From: Actinocrinis sp035653575
GTDB lineage: Bacteria > Actinomycetota > Actinomycetes > Streptomycetales > Catenulisporaceae
DNA: 64,000 nt
Direction: 5' to 3'
Assembly (NCBI RefSeq): GCF_035653575.1
Contig: NZ_DASRBQ010000016.1
Span: 1-64,000 of the forward strand
Positions 18,006 through 26,764 of this stretch are shown piece after piece. The position numbers were made by a program, and so were the translations under genes. The notes beneath the pieces are model-generated. The model worked only from the letters and a program-made list of their open reading frames with translations. It was not told the origin of the DNA and ran no database searches. Each line of letters opens with the position of its first letter. The first letter of the stretch is position 1.

Positions 18006-19187
18006 ATGCACGCCACACCCGACCTTTCCCGGGCGGCTCTGATCGACGCGTTGATCGGCACCGAGAAACGCCTCGCCCAACTGCACGCCGCCCAGCACCG
18101 CTTGCTCGCCACCCTCGCCCAATCTCGCGGCACCGATCCGCTCGACTGCACCGAGGAAGAGATCACCGCCGCCCTGCGGTGGTCCCCGAACACCACCCGC
18201 AACCGGCTGCACACCGCCCACAGCCTCGCCACCCGATTCCCCGAAACCCTTGACCTGATGGCCGCAGGCTCCGTCTCCAACGCTCAAGCCAACGCCCTGG
18301 TCGAGATCACCGCAGGACTCGAACCCGACGCGGCACGCGCCGCACAGAACCGCGTACTCGCCCGCCTGCCGCACCAGAGCGTGGCCGCGACCCGCAAGGC
18401 CCGGCACCGCGCGGTCCTGGCGGTCGACCCGCAGGCCGCGCACAAACGTCACCTTTTGGAAACCAAGAAACGCCGCGTCACCCTGTGCCCGGAGCCGGAT
18501 GGTATGGCCACCCTTGCGCTCTACACTCCTGCACAGACCGGCGCCGCGGTCATGGCTGCGCTCGACCTGCACGCCAGGCAACGGTCGGAAGGCGATGCGC
18601 GAACTCTGGACCAGCGGCGCGCGGACAGCCTCGCGCACCTCGTGCTGTCCTCCGTGGGTGTCCCGTCCAGCGGGACAACGCAGACCACGGCTGAGGTTCC
18701 GGCGCTCATCCAGATCACGGTGGGTATCGACACGCTGCTGGGCAGCAGCGAGGAACCGGCGGAGCTGCGCGGCATCGGGCCGATCACCGCCGGACAAGCG
18801 CGAGCGATCGCATTCGGGAATGACGCAACCTGGCGCAGGCTGCTGACCGCTCCCGACGGGACGCTGCTGCACGCGGACGCGCGCACCTACCGGCCCACCG
18901 CGAGCGTGGAGCGCCTGGTGCGGCTGCGGGACCGGCACTGCATGTTCCCCGGCTGCGCGATGCCCGCGGCGCGCTGCGATCTGGACCACATCATCCCGTT
19001 CGACCACCATCGGCCCGAACACGGTGGCGCCACCACGCCGCAGAACCTGCACTCGCTGTGCCGTAGACACCACCGGCTCAAGACCGCGGGAAGCTGGAAA
19101 GTCGCGCGCGAGGGCGAGGGGGAAGTGGTGTGGAGCGCCCCGACCGGACACGGCTACTCAACCCGCGCGGAAGCGTATGCGGCCTAA
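18006..19187 (+). CDS. DUF222 / HNH endonuclease (13E12 repeat family)
   Basis: A 393-residue protein. ATG 18006 (MHATPDLSRAALIDAL) is chosen because homology begins there; an upstream in-frame start at 17919 would add 29 unusual residues. Residues about 20-260 form the helical DUF222 domain. The C-terminal zinc-linked HNH domain is intact: DRHCMFPGC, CDLDHIIPFD with D327 and H328, GGATTPQNLHSLC and CRRHHRLKT. The family is predicted to nick or cut DNA; biological role is mostly unknown. A GGGG stretch 10 bases upstream may serve as ribosome binding site. The flanking repeats suggest the gene belongs to a transposable or homing-like unit. Confidence 0.92.
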   Translation: MHATPDLSRAALIDALIGTEKRLAQLHAAQHRLLATLAQSRGTDPLDCTEEEITAALRWSPNTTRNRLHTAHSLATRFPETLDLMAAGSVSNAQANALVEITAGLEPDAARAAQNRVLARLPHQSVAATRKARHRAVLAVDPQAAHKRHLLETKKRRVTLCPEPDGMATLALYTPAQTGAAVMAALDLHARQRSEGDARTLDQRRADSLAHLVLSSVGVPSSGTTQTTAEVPALIQITVGIDTLLGSSEEPAELRGIGPITAGQARAIAFGNDATWRRLLTAPDGTLLHADARTYRPTASVERLVRLRDRHCMFPGCAMPAARCDLDHIIPFDHHRPEHGGATTPQNLHSLCRRHHRLKTAGSWKVAREGEGEVVWSAPTGHGYSTRAEAYAA

Positions 19188-19255
19188 AGCGGCGGCAGGG
19201 TGGTGGTCGGGGTTTGAAAACCTGTGCCCGCGTATCCCGCGTGACCCTCGGTCGC

Positions 19256-19431
19256 CGTCGGCAAAGCTATCGCGAGACGCCCAGCGCACAAGGGCGTCTG
19301 CGGACAAGCAAAGCAGTAAACGAAACTTGCCGCTGAAGGAAAGCCGCGTCGCGGAGATGTCATCGCGGAGTTTTATTGGGGAAAGCGAGACGGCGGGCGG
19401 CGGGTGAGCGGTTGTCCAGTTGAACGGGACA
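19256..19431. repeat. right long inverted repeat of the HNH element
   Basis: A 176-bp arm, reverse complement of 17689-17857 with the same 62-bp identical core (19329-19390). It differs by a 7-bp duplication (an extra CCCGCCG read on the minus strand), about four scattered substitutions outside the core, and a 15-bp replacement block (about 19301-19315). Both junctions with the interior are sharp at CGTCGGCAAAGC. Confidence 0.92.
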
Positions 19432-19447
19432 CGGCTTGACGCCGGGT

Positions 19448-21043
19448 CTAAGCCGGACGCTGCCGCAACCGATTGAACAGATTCGCCGTGGCGCGCTGGA
19501 TGCGCGCGTCGACGTAACCGGGCCGGTTGAGGCCGAGCGACCAGTTGAACGTGCCGGCGGCGAACACGATCGCGCCGCGCTCGGTCTCGTAGAGGCTGGT
19601 GTGCTGGATGCGCGGCCAATCGCTGCCGCCGAGCGCCATGAAGTGCGACGCCGAGAGCATCGTGTGCCGCGCCGCCGGTGGCTTGGGCGCTGACGCATCG
19701 AACCCGTCCGCCTCGCCGCCGACGATGCCCGCGATGCTTTCGCCGTCCTTGACCCCGGTCCCGCTCCAGAACCAGTGGTCCGCGCCGCTGACCACCAGCG
19801 GCATCTCGGCCTTGGGGATCCCGTTGTACTGAACGCCGATGAGGCTCTGCTCCGCCTGCGCTCCGTGCGGATTTACGGTGCGCCACAGGCAGGTCGGGCC
19901 GCTGCTGTCGGCCTGCGGATCCGGATCGCTTTTCCAGCAGGACATGACGTGGCTGCTGCGCCCTTGGTCGTCCGACTCGAAGCGCACGTGCCAGTACACG
20001 TTGTTCGCCGCGATGAACGCGACATGCGTGCCGGACCCGATGGCAGCGGAAACCCTGTCGCGCATCGTGCGCGACCAGTACTCATCGTGCCCTGAGAAGA
20101 CCAGAGCAGAGTACTGCGACGGATCGATGCGGCCGTCGTGCAGATCCACGCTGGTCGCGTAGCTCAGGTCGTATCCGCTGCGTTCGGCCCACTGCAGGAA
20201 CTCGTAGTCGAGATCGGCGCGCTGCGGCAGTCCGACGTTCTCGTACGGCCGGGCGAAGCTGACCTGGCGAGCCCGCGTACCGTACGCGATGGGCGCGCCG
20301 TTGACGTCGGTGCGCGAGGAACCCGCCTCGCTCCCGGCCGCGCCCGGATTCCCGTCGTGCCCGTAGCCGTAGTACAGGCTTTTGCCGACTTTCCCGTCGA
20401 GCGGCCACTGGTTGTACGCCTGATATGTCGAGAAGGGCAGCACCACGAGGAAATCCGCGCGCCGCGCGTCATCGCGCACCACGAACGGCGCGTAACTGCG
20501 GTGCCCGCTTTCAGCGGTGAAGGCGGCCAGGTAGCTTCCCGCAGTCCACGTACGCGGCACGGTGATCGTCCAGTCCGCATCCCACGCGCAGCTGATCATC
20601 CCGGTCGCCCGGTCGGTGACCGGCTCCGGTTGAGTGCGGCCCGGCAGCGGGGGACTTCCGCCCATCCGGCGCGCGCCGAGCCCGCCGTAGTCGCCGAGCC
20701 GGTAGATGTCGACGACGAAGGAACGCGCCGGATCGGTCGATACGTGAAAGCTGATCGACTCGCCGAGACTGACGCTGGTGGCCGAGGCGTAACCCTTGAC
20801 CTGGCGGCCCAGGTCGTCCGCGCCGACCGTGCCGCCGGACCCGATCCGCCAGTCGGCGCTGCCCGCCCGCCGGTTCTCCGCGCGGACCGGATTGTCTGGC
20901 CCTTCGGCCACGCGCGGTGACGCCGGATGTGACGTCGCGGCGTGCACAGCAGTCGTCGCACCGGCGGCCAGCGCGCCCGCGCCGAGCAGCGTCAGGGCGG
21001 AGCGTCGGGAGATCTCGGCCACGAGCGCCGACCCTAGGCGCAT
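19448..21043 (-). CDS. Tat-exported N,N-dimethylformamidase beta-subunit-like protein
   Basis: A 531-residue protein with a twin-arginine signal (ISRRSALTLLGAGALAAGA) ending near ATTAVHAATSH. The start may be ATG 21043 or GTG 21022, the latter placing RR at residues 6-7. The mature part matches the large-subunit C-terminal domain of N,N-dimethylformamidase (DmfA2/PF20254 type): VVLPFSTYQAYNQWPLDGK, LVFSGHDEYWSRTMRD, FIAANNVYWHVRFE and the late GTFNWSLGLN. The GHDEYWS segment corresponds to the putative metal/active-site region. Such secreted actinobacterial homologues have unknown substrates, so amidase activity is a guess. No small subunit gene lies beside it. Confidence 0.82.
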   Translation of the reverse strand: MRLGSALVAEISRRSALTLLGAGALAAGATTAVHAATSHPASPRVAEGPDNPVRAENRRAGSADWRIGSGGTVGADDLGRQVKGYASATSVSLGESISFHVSTDPARSFVVDIYRLGDYGGLGARRMGGSPPLPGRTQPEPVTDRATGMISCAWDADWTITVPRTWTAGSYLAAFTAESGHRSYAPFVVRDDARRADFLVVLPFSTYQAYNQWPLDGKVGKSLYYGYGHDGNPGAAGSEAGSSRTDVNGAPIAYGTRARQVSFARPYENVGLPQRADLDYEFLQWAERSGYDLSYATSVDLHDGRIDPSQYSALVFSGHDEYWSRTMRDRVSAAIGSGTHVAFIAANNVYWHVRFESDDQGRSSHVMSCWKSDPDPQADSSGPTCLWRTVNPHGAQAEQSLIGVQYNGIPKAEMPLVVSGADHWFWSGTGVKDGESIAGIVGGEADGFDASAPKPPAARHTMLSASHFMALGGSDWPRIQHTSLYETERGAIVFAAGTFNWSLGLNRPGYVDARIQRATANLFNRLRQRPA

Positions 21044-21137
21044 GGCGGTGCCCGATGGTGACCAGTCCCAGCCGCCGCGGTATACGGCAGCTGAATTTCA
21101 GGAGGAGATCCCACGACCGCGATGATGAAAGAAGTGG

Positions 21138-21860
21138 CTACAGGCGCCGTTTGACCGCGGGGACCACCGGCACGGTCCACACCCACGACGGGCAGGTCTC
21201 GAGGTACTCGTGGTTGTCGCTGTGGTAGACAAGGCAGCCGACCAGCCAGACCCCGCCGCCGGCGGTCCCGTGTGTCGGCTCATCCTTCGCGGTCGGCGAG
21301 ACGATCACCGACACCAGCGCGTAGTCCTGCTCGTTGCCGGCGTGTCCGGGCGCGGGGGTGAGGAAGTCCTTGTAAGCCCGCATCGCGGTGTCCCCGGGCG
21401 CCGGGTTCGACTGCCGGTGGAAGTAGCCGTTGACGTCGCGCGGGTGCGGGTTGGCGGCGAGCCAGGCGGCGGTCGGCTGGAAGCTGTAGATCGCGCGGGC
21501 GTGCAGCAGCATCCACTGCACCACCGTGTCGACGCGGTCCGTGGTCTCGGTTCCGGCCAGGCCTTCCCCGGCGTGGTCGGCGTCTCCGGCGAAGCCGCGG
21601 CACAGCGGCTGCGCGCCGTCGTAAGCCGTCTGGTACGTGGCGACCACGGTGTCGTGAGCGCAGACCGCGGTCGCGCCTCCGCTCGACACCGGCGCGCCCG
21701 CCGCCGCTGCCGAGACTGCCGGCGCGGTGGGAGTGCTCGACGATGCGCACGCCGCGGTGAGCAGCACGAGCACGGTGGCGGCGGCGATGAGAACCGCGGC
21801 GACCGGGCGGCGCGTGCGCCGGGCGGCGAGTCGCGTGGGGGTTGAAGAGGTCACGACCAT
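21138..21860 (-). CDS. lipoprotein of unknown function
   Basis: A 240-residue secreted protein; ATG 21860 is preferred to GTG 21863. After a basic N-terminus and a hydrophobic stretch, LLTAAC (cysteine near residue 39) is a lipobox, followed by an A/S/P-rich linker. The globular part has four cysteines (AVCAHDT, PLCRGF, VGCLVYH, ETCPSWVW), perhaps two disulfides, and two Trp-rich stretches. No family recognised. It is divergent from the large protease gene at 22043 and lies 94 bp from the DmfA2-like gene on the same strand. Confidence 0.75.
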   Translation of the reverse strand: MVVTSSTPTRLAARRTRRPVAAVLIAAATVLVLLTAACASSSTPTAPAVSAAAAGAPVSSGGATAVCAHDTVVATYQTAYDGAQPLCRGFAGDADHAGEGLAGTETTDRVDTVVQWMLLHARAIYSFQPTAAWLAANPHPRDVNGYFHRQSNPAPGDTAMRAYKDFLTPAPGHAGNEQDYALVSVIVSPTAKDEPTHGTAGGGVWLVGCLVYHSDNHEYLETCPSWVWTVPVVPAVKRRL

Positions 21861-22002
21861 CACACGGCAGGACCGCTCCAGCCGTTCAACGTCCCGCTCA
21901 GCGCCTGCGGTCCCGGCGGGTGCCGTGGGTATCGGACAGCGCCCTTTACCGGCTGCGGCAGCCGTTGACGTCCGGGCGTCGAACCCTTACAGTCTGCCAG
22001 GC

Positions 22003-22016
22003 AAGTTAAGTAACTT
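22003..22016. promoter_or_regulatory. inverted repeat upstream of the secreted protease
   Basis: AAGTTA-AG-TAACTT, perfect 6-bp arms, in an A/T-rich island 27 bp before the GTG start at 22043. Its placement suits an operator or a core promoter; the regulator is unknown. Confidence 0.35.
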
Positions 22017-22042
22017 TACGAGAATGCGGGCGGAGACTTCAG

Positions 22043-25000
22043 GTGCGGGGCAAAGGAATCGTCGCGGCCATGGCCGCCGCGCCACTCGTCATAGGGCTGC
22101 TGCCAGGCGGGGCCAAGCCGGCAAGCGCGAGCTCGACCCCACGTGCGGCGGCCGGTTCGTCGCGGCTGTACAGCCTGCCGACCGGTGATCACGTGCAGGT
22201 GACCGGATCGGGAAGCGCCAGCCGAGTGCACTTCATTCCGGCGCCGGGACATCAGGGCGCTGCGGTGACATCGATCGTCGGCGGGCAGGTCACCGTCGTG
22301 CCGGTCAACGCCTTCGGCCACATATCCTCGCTCGCCGATTTCCGCGTCGGTGAGGCCGGTGTGCGTGCTGCGGGGGCCGTCCGGCCGCACTACGCGATGT
22401 CGCTCCTCGATATCAAGGCGCTCGACCACGAGGGTGTCCCGGCCGCCGCCGCAGAAGTCATGCTCGTCAACGTCGACGACCCGGCTCGCGCGACCTGGGA
22501 CGGCGTCATGACCGGCGGCGACGCCCGGATTCAGGTGCCGGCCGGGCACTACGGCGTCGCGGTCGCCGTCTTCGACACCGACGCCAAGGGCGACTCCACC
22601 GAAACCGACCTGCTGACCGCGACCGACGTGACCGTCACCGCCGCCGGAGCGACGGTGAGCCTCGACGGGCGCGGCGCCCAGCCGGTCTCGTTCGTCACGC
22701 CGCGGCCGAGCGTCTTCGAGGTCGGCACGGTCGGCTGGATCCGCGGCGTGGCCGGAAACCTCGACGCGCTGGACCTCGGCGCGCTGGCCGGCACGAAGTT
22801 CTACGTCGGCGCGGCCGCGAAGGCGCAGCACGGCGTCATGCAGTTCTCCGTCCTGGCGCGGCAGAACTCGCCCGCCTCGGCCGGCTCGCCGTACAGCTAC
22901 GTCGCGGCGATCCCGAAGACCGCACAGATCCCGGCGAATCAGACCTACACCATCGCGGCCTCCTCCCTGGCCACCTTCGACGACACCTACGTCACCGACA
23001 CCCCGGCCCAGGACCTGATGCTGTCCGACGGCTTCCTGCTCAGCAGCGACGGTCCGAACGATCCCGCGCTGCCCGACCTGCCCTGGACCCCCGGACACGC
23101 ACCGTCCACCGACGTGCGCTACGTCTCGGCATCCTCAACCCTGGTCTACGACGGCTTCATGCTGCCCACGCCCAATGCCTTCCTCGACGGCGAGCTAGAA
23201 CGCATCGCGCACGCGAAGCCCGGCGAGCAGGTCCCGCTCACGTGGCGCGGTGGCCTGATCGTCCCGGCGCCCGCGACCTACGACGGCCCCTGCTTCCTCT
23301 GCCGGGAAAGCAACACCCTGCACGGCATCGACGCCATGGACACCGATGCCTCGGGCGATGTCGGACAGTGGAGCGACGGCCCGACCACGATCACCGAGGA
23401 CGGCAAGACGATCTACCGCAACACGACGATGGGCGTGATCTTCGACCAGGCACTTCCCGCCGCAGCGCACCGCTACGTCTACTCCATCGACACGACGCAC
23501 GACGAATCCCAGTCGGCGCTGTCCACTCACTCACGGATCGAGTGGGGGTTCGACTCGTCGCAGGTCACGAAGTCGACTGTGCCTTCCTCCTATGGCTGCT
23601 CGCCGTGCGCGCCACTGCCGATCCTTTATGCGAGCGCCTGGTTCCTCGCGGACGGCCACGAATCCGTTTCCGGCCAAGGGGTGTTCGACGCCGACCTGCA
23701 GCATCAGGCCTACGCCGCCGATCCAGCCACGACAACCGCGACCGTCGAGGTGTCCTACGACGACGGCACGACGTGGCAGCCGCTGAAGGTCACGCTCACC
23801 AACGGCGGACACCACATCCACGGCACATGGTCGATCCCTGCGTCCCTTCCGGCCGGCTATCTCGCAGTTCGGATTCACGCCGCGGACGCCAACGGCAGCA
23901 CGCTGGACGAGACCGTGCACCACGCCGCCCTGGTCAGCGCTCCACACGGCATCGCGCTCCCTTCCAACAGCAGCCCGGGAACCGGCAAGCCGAACGGGAT
24001 CAGTGCGGTCTGTCCCTCCGCCAAGCCTGGGTTCGCCCGCTGCCTGGCACTGGTCAACCGGACCGCGACGAACAGCACGCCGAAGGGGCTGCCGGACGGA
24101 TACGCGCGTGCCGATCTGCTCTCGGCATATAAGCTCCCTGCGACCGGCGGCTCGGGCCGCACGGTGGCTGTCGTCGACGCGCACGACGACCCGACCGCGG
24201 AAGCGGACCTCGCCGTCTACCGAAAGACCTACGGCCTGGCCGCGTGCACCGCGGCCGACGGCTGCTTCAAGAAGGTCAACGGGCAGGGCAAGGCCTCCCC
24301 GCTGCCCGCCTACGACCGTAGCGACGACTGGAGCGACGAGGTGTCCCTCGACCTCGACATGGTCTCCGCGACCTGCCCCGAGTGCCGGATCCTGCTGGTC
24401 GAGGCGGACGACGCGAGCGCGGCCGCGCTGGCAGCCGCGGAGCGCACGGCGATCGGCTCGGGAGCCGTCGCGGTCTCCAACAGCTGGGGCGCGGACGAGT
24501 CCACCGAGACACAGGCACTCAGCTCCGCGTTCCAGCACAGCGGGGTGGCGGTGACCGTCTCCAGCGGCGACAACGGCTTCCAGGAAGCGGCCTGGCCCAC
24601 CTCGCTGCCCAACGTGATCGCGGTCGGCGGCACCAGCCTGACAAAGGCCTCCTCGACCAGCCGCGGCTGGACCGAGACCGCCTGGTCCGGCGCCGGATCA
24701 GGCTGCTCCGCGTATGTGGCCAAGCCGGCTTGGCAGCATGACGCGCACTGCACCTGGCGCACCGCCTCGGACGTCTCCGCGGTCGCCGACCCGAAGACCG
24801 GACTCGCCGTCTACGTGCAGGGCTCCTGGGGCGTCTTCGGCGGCACCAGCGCCTCATCGCCGATCGTCGCCGCGATGATCGCCCTGGCCGGCAACTCCGC
24901 CCAGCTCACCACCGCGCAGTACATTTACGGCCATGCGGCGGCCCTCAACGATGTCGTCTCGGGCTCGAACGCCGACTGGGACTGCGGCGGCGACTACCTT

Positions 25001-25069
25001 TGCACCGCGGTCAAGGGGTACGACGGTCCGACCGGGCTCGGCACCCCCAACGGCCTCGGCGCGCTGTGA
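22043..25069 (+). CDS. secreted chimeric protease: subtilase-type accessory regions plus C-terminal S53 (sedolisin) domain
   Basis: A 1008-residue protein with a signal peptide (to about residue 30). GTG 22043 has GGAG about 8 bases upstream. Residues about 40-118 (LYSLPTGDHVQVTG, VVPVNAFGHISSLADFRVG) look like the propeptide of large actinobacterial S8 subtilases, and 119-215 (LDIKALDHEGVPAAAA, VPAGHYGVAVAV) like their C-terminal accessory domain, but no S8 catalytic domain lies between. Residues about 700-1008 are a sedolisin domain: E766 and D770 form the E-x3-D pair and S936 lies in FGGTSASSP. It is expected to be a secreted serine-carboxyl protease, often active at acid pH. Confidence 0.88.
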   Translation: MRGKGIVAAMAAAPLVIGLLPGGAKPASASSTPRAAAGSSRLYSLPTGDHVQVTGSGSASRVHFIPAPGHQGAAVTSIVGGQVTVVPVNAFGHISSLADFRVGEAGVRAAGAVRPHYAMSLLDIKALDHEGVPAAAAEVMLVNVDDPARATWDGVMTGGDARIQVPAGHYGVAVAVFDTDAKGDSTETDLLTATDVTVTAAGATVSLDGRGAQPVSFVTPRPSVFEVGTVGWIRGVAGNLDALDLGALAGTKFYVGAAAKAQHGVMQFSVLARQNSPASAGSPYSYVAAIPKTAQIPANQTYTIAASSLATFDDTYVTDTPAQDLMLSDGFLLSSDGPNDPALPDLPWTPGHAPSTDVRYVSASSTLVYDGFMLPTPNAFLDGELERIAHAKPGEQVPLTWRGGLIVPAPATYDGPCFLCRESNTLHGIDAMDTDASGDVGQWSDGPTTITEDGKTIYRNTTMGVIFDQALPAAAHRYVYSIDTTHDESQSALSTHSRIEWGFDSSQVTKSTVPSSYGCSPCAPLPILYASAWFLADGHESVSGQGVFDADLQHQAYAADPATTTATVEVSYDDGTTWQPLKVTLTNGGHHIHGTWSIPASLPAGYLAVRIHAADANGSTLDETVHHAALVSAPHGIALPSNSSPGTGKPNGISAVCPSAKPGFARCLALVNRTATNSTPKGLPDGYARADLLSAYKLPATGGSGRTVAVVDAHDDPTAEADLAVYRKTYGLAACTAADGCFKKVNGQGKASPLPAYDRSDDWSDEVSLDLDMVSATCPECRILLVEADDASAAALAAAERTAIGSGAVAVSNSWGADESTETQALSSAFQHSGVAVTVSSGDNGFQEAAWPTSLPNVIAVGGTSLTKASSTSRGWTETAWSGAGSGCSAYVAKPAWQHDAHCTWRTASDVSAVADPKTGLAVYVQGSWGVFGGTSASSPIVAAMIALAGNSAQLTTAQYIYGHAAALNDVVSGSNADWDCGGDYLCTAVKGYDGPTGLGTPNGLGAL

Positions 25070-25173
25070 CCCGGCTCACCACAGTCGGCCGGCGAGCCAA
25101 CGATCGGCGTACTTAGGCACCGGTATGCCGGACTGGTCGCGACGCCGGGGAGGGCACAAGATAACGTCGGCTC

Positions 25174-25389
25174 ATGACTGAGAACGAGGCGCTGGACACC
25201 GAGGGCACCGTGCAGGCGGACGAATTCGTCGCCGAGCTGATCCTGGGGCTCGAACGCGCCGCCGACGGGGAGTCGGATCCGGAGATCAAGTCGCGGCTGC
25301 GCGGCGCGGCGGCGATCCTCGGCACCGTCGGCAGGCACGTGACCACCGAGATCGCCGCAAAGATCATCGTCCGCGCGATGGACCTGTAG
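25174..25389 (+). CDS. small acidic protein, unknown
   Basis: A 71-residue, mostly helical and acidic protein (MTENEALDTEGTVQADEF to IIVRAMDL). Third-position GC bias and a clean ATG support it as a gene. No Shine-Dalgarno of note, no membrane segment and no recognised family. It lies 104 bp after the protease and 40 bp before the hydrolase gene, on the same strand. Confidence 0.55.
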   Translation: MTENEALDTEGTVQADEFVAELILGLERAADGESDPEIKSRLRGAAAILGTVGRHVTTEIAAKIIVRAMDL

Positions 25390-25429
25390 CCCTCGGCGCG
25401 GCCGACGCCGACTTTAGGGAGGGGACCCG

Positions 25430-26362
25430 ATGCCGCTACATCCGGAAGTCGAGGCGATGCGCGCGCGCCGGGAGCGTGAGGGCGCGGCGCCGCTCTATAC
25501 GCTGTCGCTGGCGCAGGCCAGGGCCGCTGACCTGGCCGATATCCAAGCTGCCGTCGGCAGCGGCGAGCCGGTGCACGCGGTCACCGAGCACGTCGCCGCC
25601 GGGCCCGGCGGCGGACTGCGCATCCGCGTGTACGAGCCCGATGACGGGCGCGACCGGCCGGCCCTGGTCTACTACTTCGGCGGCGGGTGGACGCTGGGCA
25701 ACCTCGAGACCTGCGATGCGATCTGCCGGGCGCTGACCAACGCGGCCGGCTGCGTGACCGCCTCCGTGCAGTACCGGCTGGCCCCGGAACACCCGTTCCC
25801 GGCCGCCGTCGAGGACAGCTACGCCGGACTCGACTGGGTGGCGCGCAACGCCGCTCGGCTCGGCGTGGACGCCGACCGCCTCGCCGTCGGCGGCGACAGC
25901 GCGGGAGGCAACCTCGCCGCCGCCGTCACCCTGCTGGCCCGCGAGCGCGGCGGGCCGAAGCTGCGCCACCAGCTCCTGGTGTATCCGAACACCGATTACG
26001 GCTGGGACCCGGAGGCGCTGCGCGCGTACGAGGACCCGCTGCTGTTCAACCGGTGGTCGGTCGAGTGGTACTGGAAGCACTATCTAACCGACGAGCGGGA
26101 CGGGCTCGACCCGCTGGCCTCGCCGTTACGCGCGCCCAGCCTGGCCGGACTGCCGGACGCGACCGTGATCACCGCCGAGTACGACCCCCTGCGCGACCAG
26201 GGCGAGCAGTACGCGCAGCGGCTCCGCGAGGAAGGAGCCGAGGTCGAACTGCGCCGCTACGAGGGCATGGCGCACGGCTTCTTCGGCATGTTCGGCGCGT
26301 TCACGCTCGGCCGTGAGGCGGTCGCGTACGCGGCCGGGCGCCTCGCTGATGCACTGAGGTAA
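25430..26362 (+). CDS. alpha/beta hydrolase of the HSL (GDXG) family
   Basis: A 310-residue cytoplasmic esterase-like enzyme with a good GGGAGG upstream of ATG 25430. Catalytic triad candidates are the serine of VGGDSAGGN, the aspartate of AEYDPLRDQGE and the histidine of GMAHGFFGMF. The oxyanion-hole motif is unusual: where HSL enzymes have HGGG, this one reads YYFGGGWTLG, with F in place of H. Otherwise it is of full length with the family PEHPFPAAVED motif. Probable short-chain ester hydrolase; physiological substrate unknown. Directly after its stop lies a monooxygenase remnant. Confidence 0.88.
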   Translation: MPLHPEVEAMRARREREGAAPLYTLSLAQARAADLADIQAAVGSGEPVHAVTEHVAAGPGGGLRIRVYEPDDGRDRPALVYYFGGGWTLGNLETCDAICRALTNAAGCVTASVQYRLAPEHPFPAAVEDSYAGLDWVARNAARLGVDADRLAVGGDSAGGNLAAAVTLLARERGGPKLRHQLLVYPNTDYGWDPEALRAYEDPLLFNRWSVEWYWKHYLTDERDGLDPLASPLRAPSLAGLPDATVITAEYDPLRDQGEQYAQRLREEGAEVELRRYEGMAHGFFGMFGAFTLGREAVAYAAGRLADALR

Positions 26363-26735
26363 TGGCCCGAGACGGCACTGCGCCGCATCGCGCTGGACCG
26401 ACGGCCCGGTCGTGCTGCTCGGCGACGCCGCCCACGCCGCGCTGCACTACGCGGCGCAGGGGGCGTGCCAGGCGGTCGAGGACGCGGTGCTGCTCGCCGA
26501 TCTGCTCGACCAGGCCGCGCCCGAGGACTTCCCCGAGCGCTTCGAGCAGTACACCGCCCTGCGCCGCGACCGCACCGCGCGTGTCCACGCCCTCGTGCTC
26601 GACAGCATCCGCATGTGGCACCCGGCCGGCCAAGCCGCTGCGGCCCGAAACGCGCGGATGTCCGCGATGGCGGCCACTGACCTGCACGACTTCCTCGCCT
26701 GGAGGCACGAACCGCAGTCGCTCACCCGCGTGTGA
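26363..26735 (+). pseudogene. C-terminal remnant of an FAD-dependent monooxygenase
   Basis: The frame read through 26391-26735 encodes RWTDGPVVLLGDAAHAALHY, then AAQGACQAVEDAVLLADLL and a helical tail, the FAD-ribityl binding GD motif and C-terminal region of UbiH/salicylate-hydroxylase-type flavoprotein monooxygenases. The N-terminal two thirds (GxGxxG and substrate domain, some 280 residues) are missing: the same frame has a TGA at 26355 and non-homologous sequence before 26391. No start codon with ribosome binding site fits. The remnant begins at the end of the hydrolase gene, so a deletion or rearrangement junction near 26360 is likely. The tail ends normally at TGA 26733-26735. Confidence 0.75.
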
Positions 26736-26764
26736 CGGCCGCGCGTCGGATGCCGGATCACGCC

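Larger units (their letters stand above)
17689..19431 (+). mobile_element. DUF222-HNH element bounded by long inverted repeats
   Basis: A 1743-bp unit made of a left inverted repeat (17689-17857), a DUF222-HNH nuclease gene (18006-19187) and a right inverted repeat (19256-19431). The ends are TGTCCCG at the left and CGGGACA at the right. It occupies the space between two convergent genes, beginning 1 bp after one stop and ending 16 bp from the other. No target-site duplication is visible (outer flanks CACCTAGC and CGGCTTGA). DUF222-HNH genes form repeated elements in other actinobacteria (REP13E12 of Mycobacterium tuberculosis). That this is mobile is inference; the repeats and gene are seen directly. 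Confidence 0.65.
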
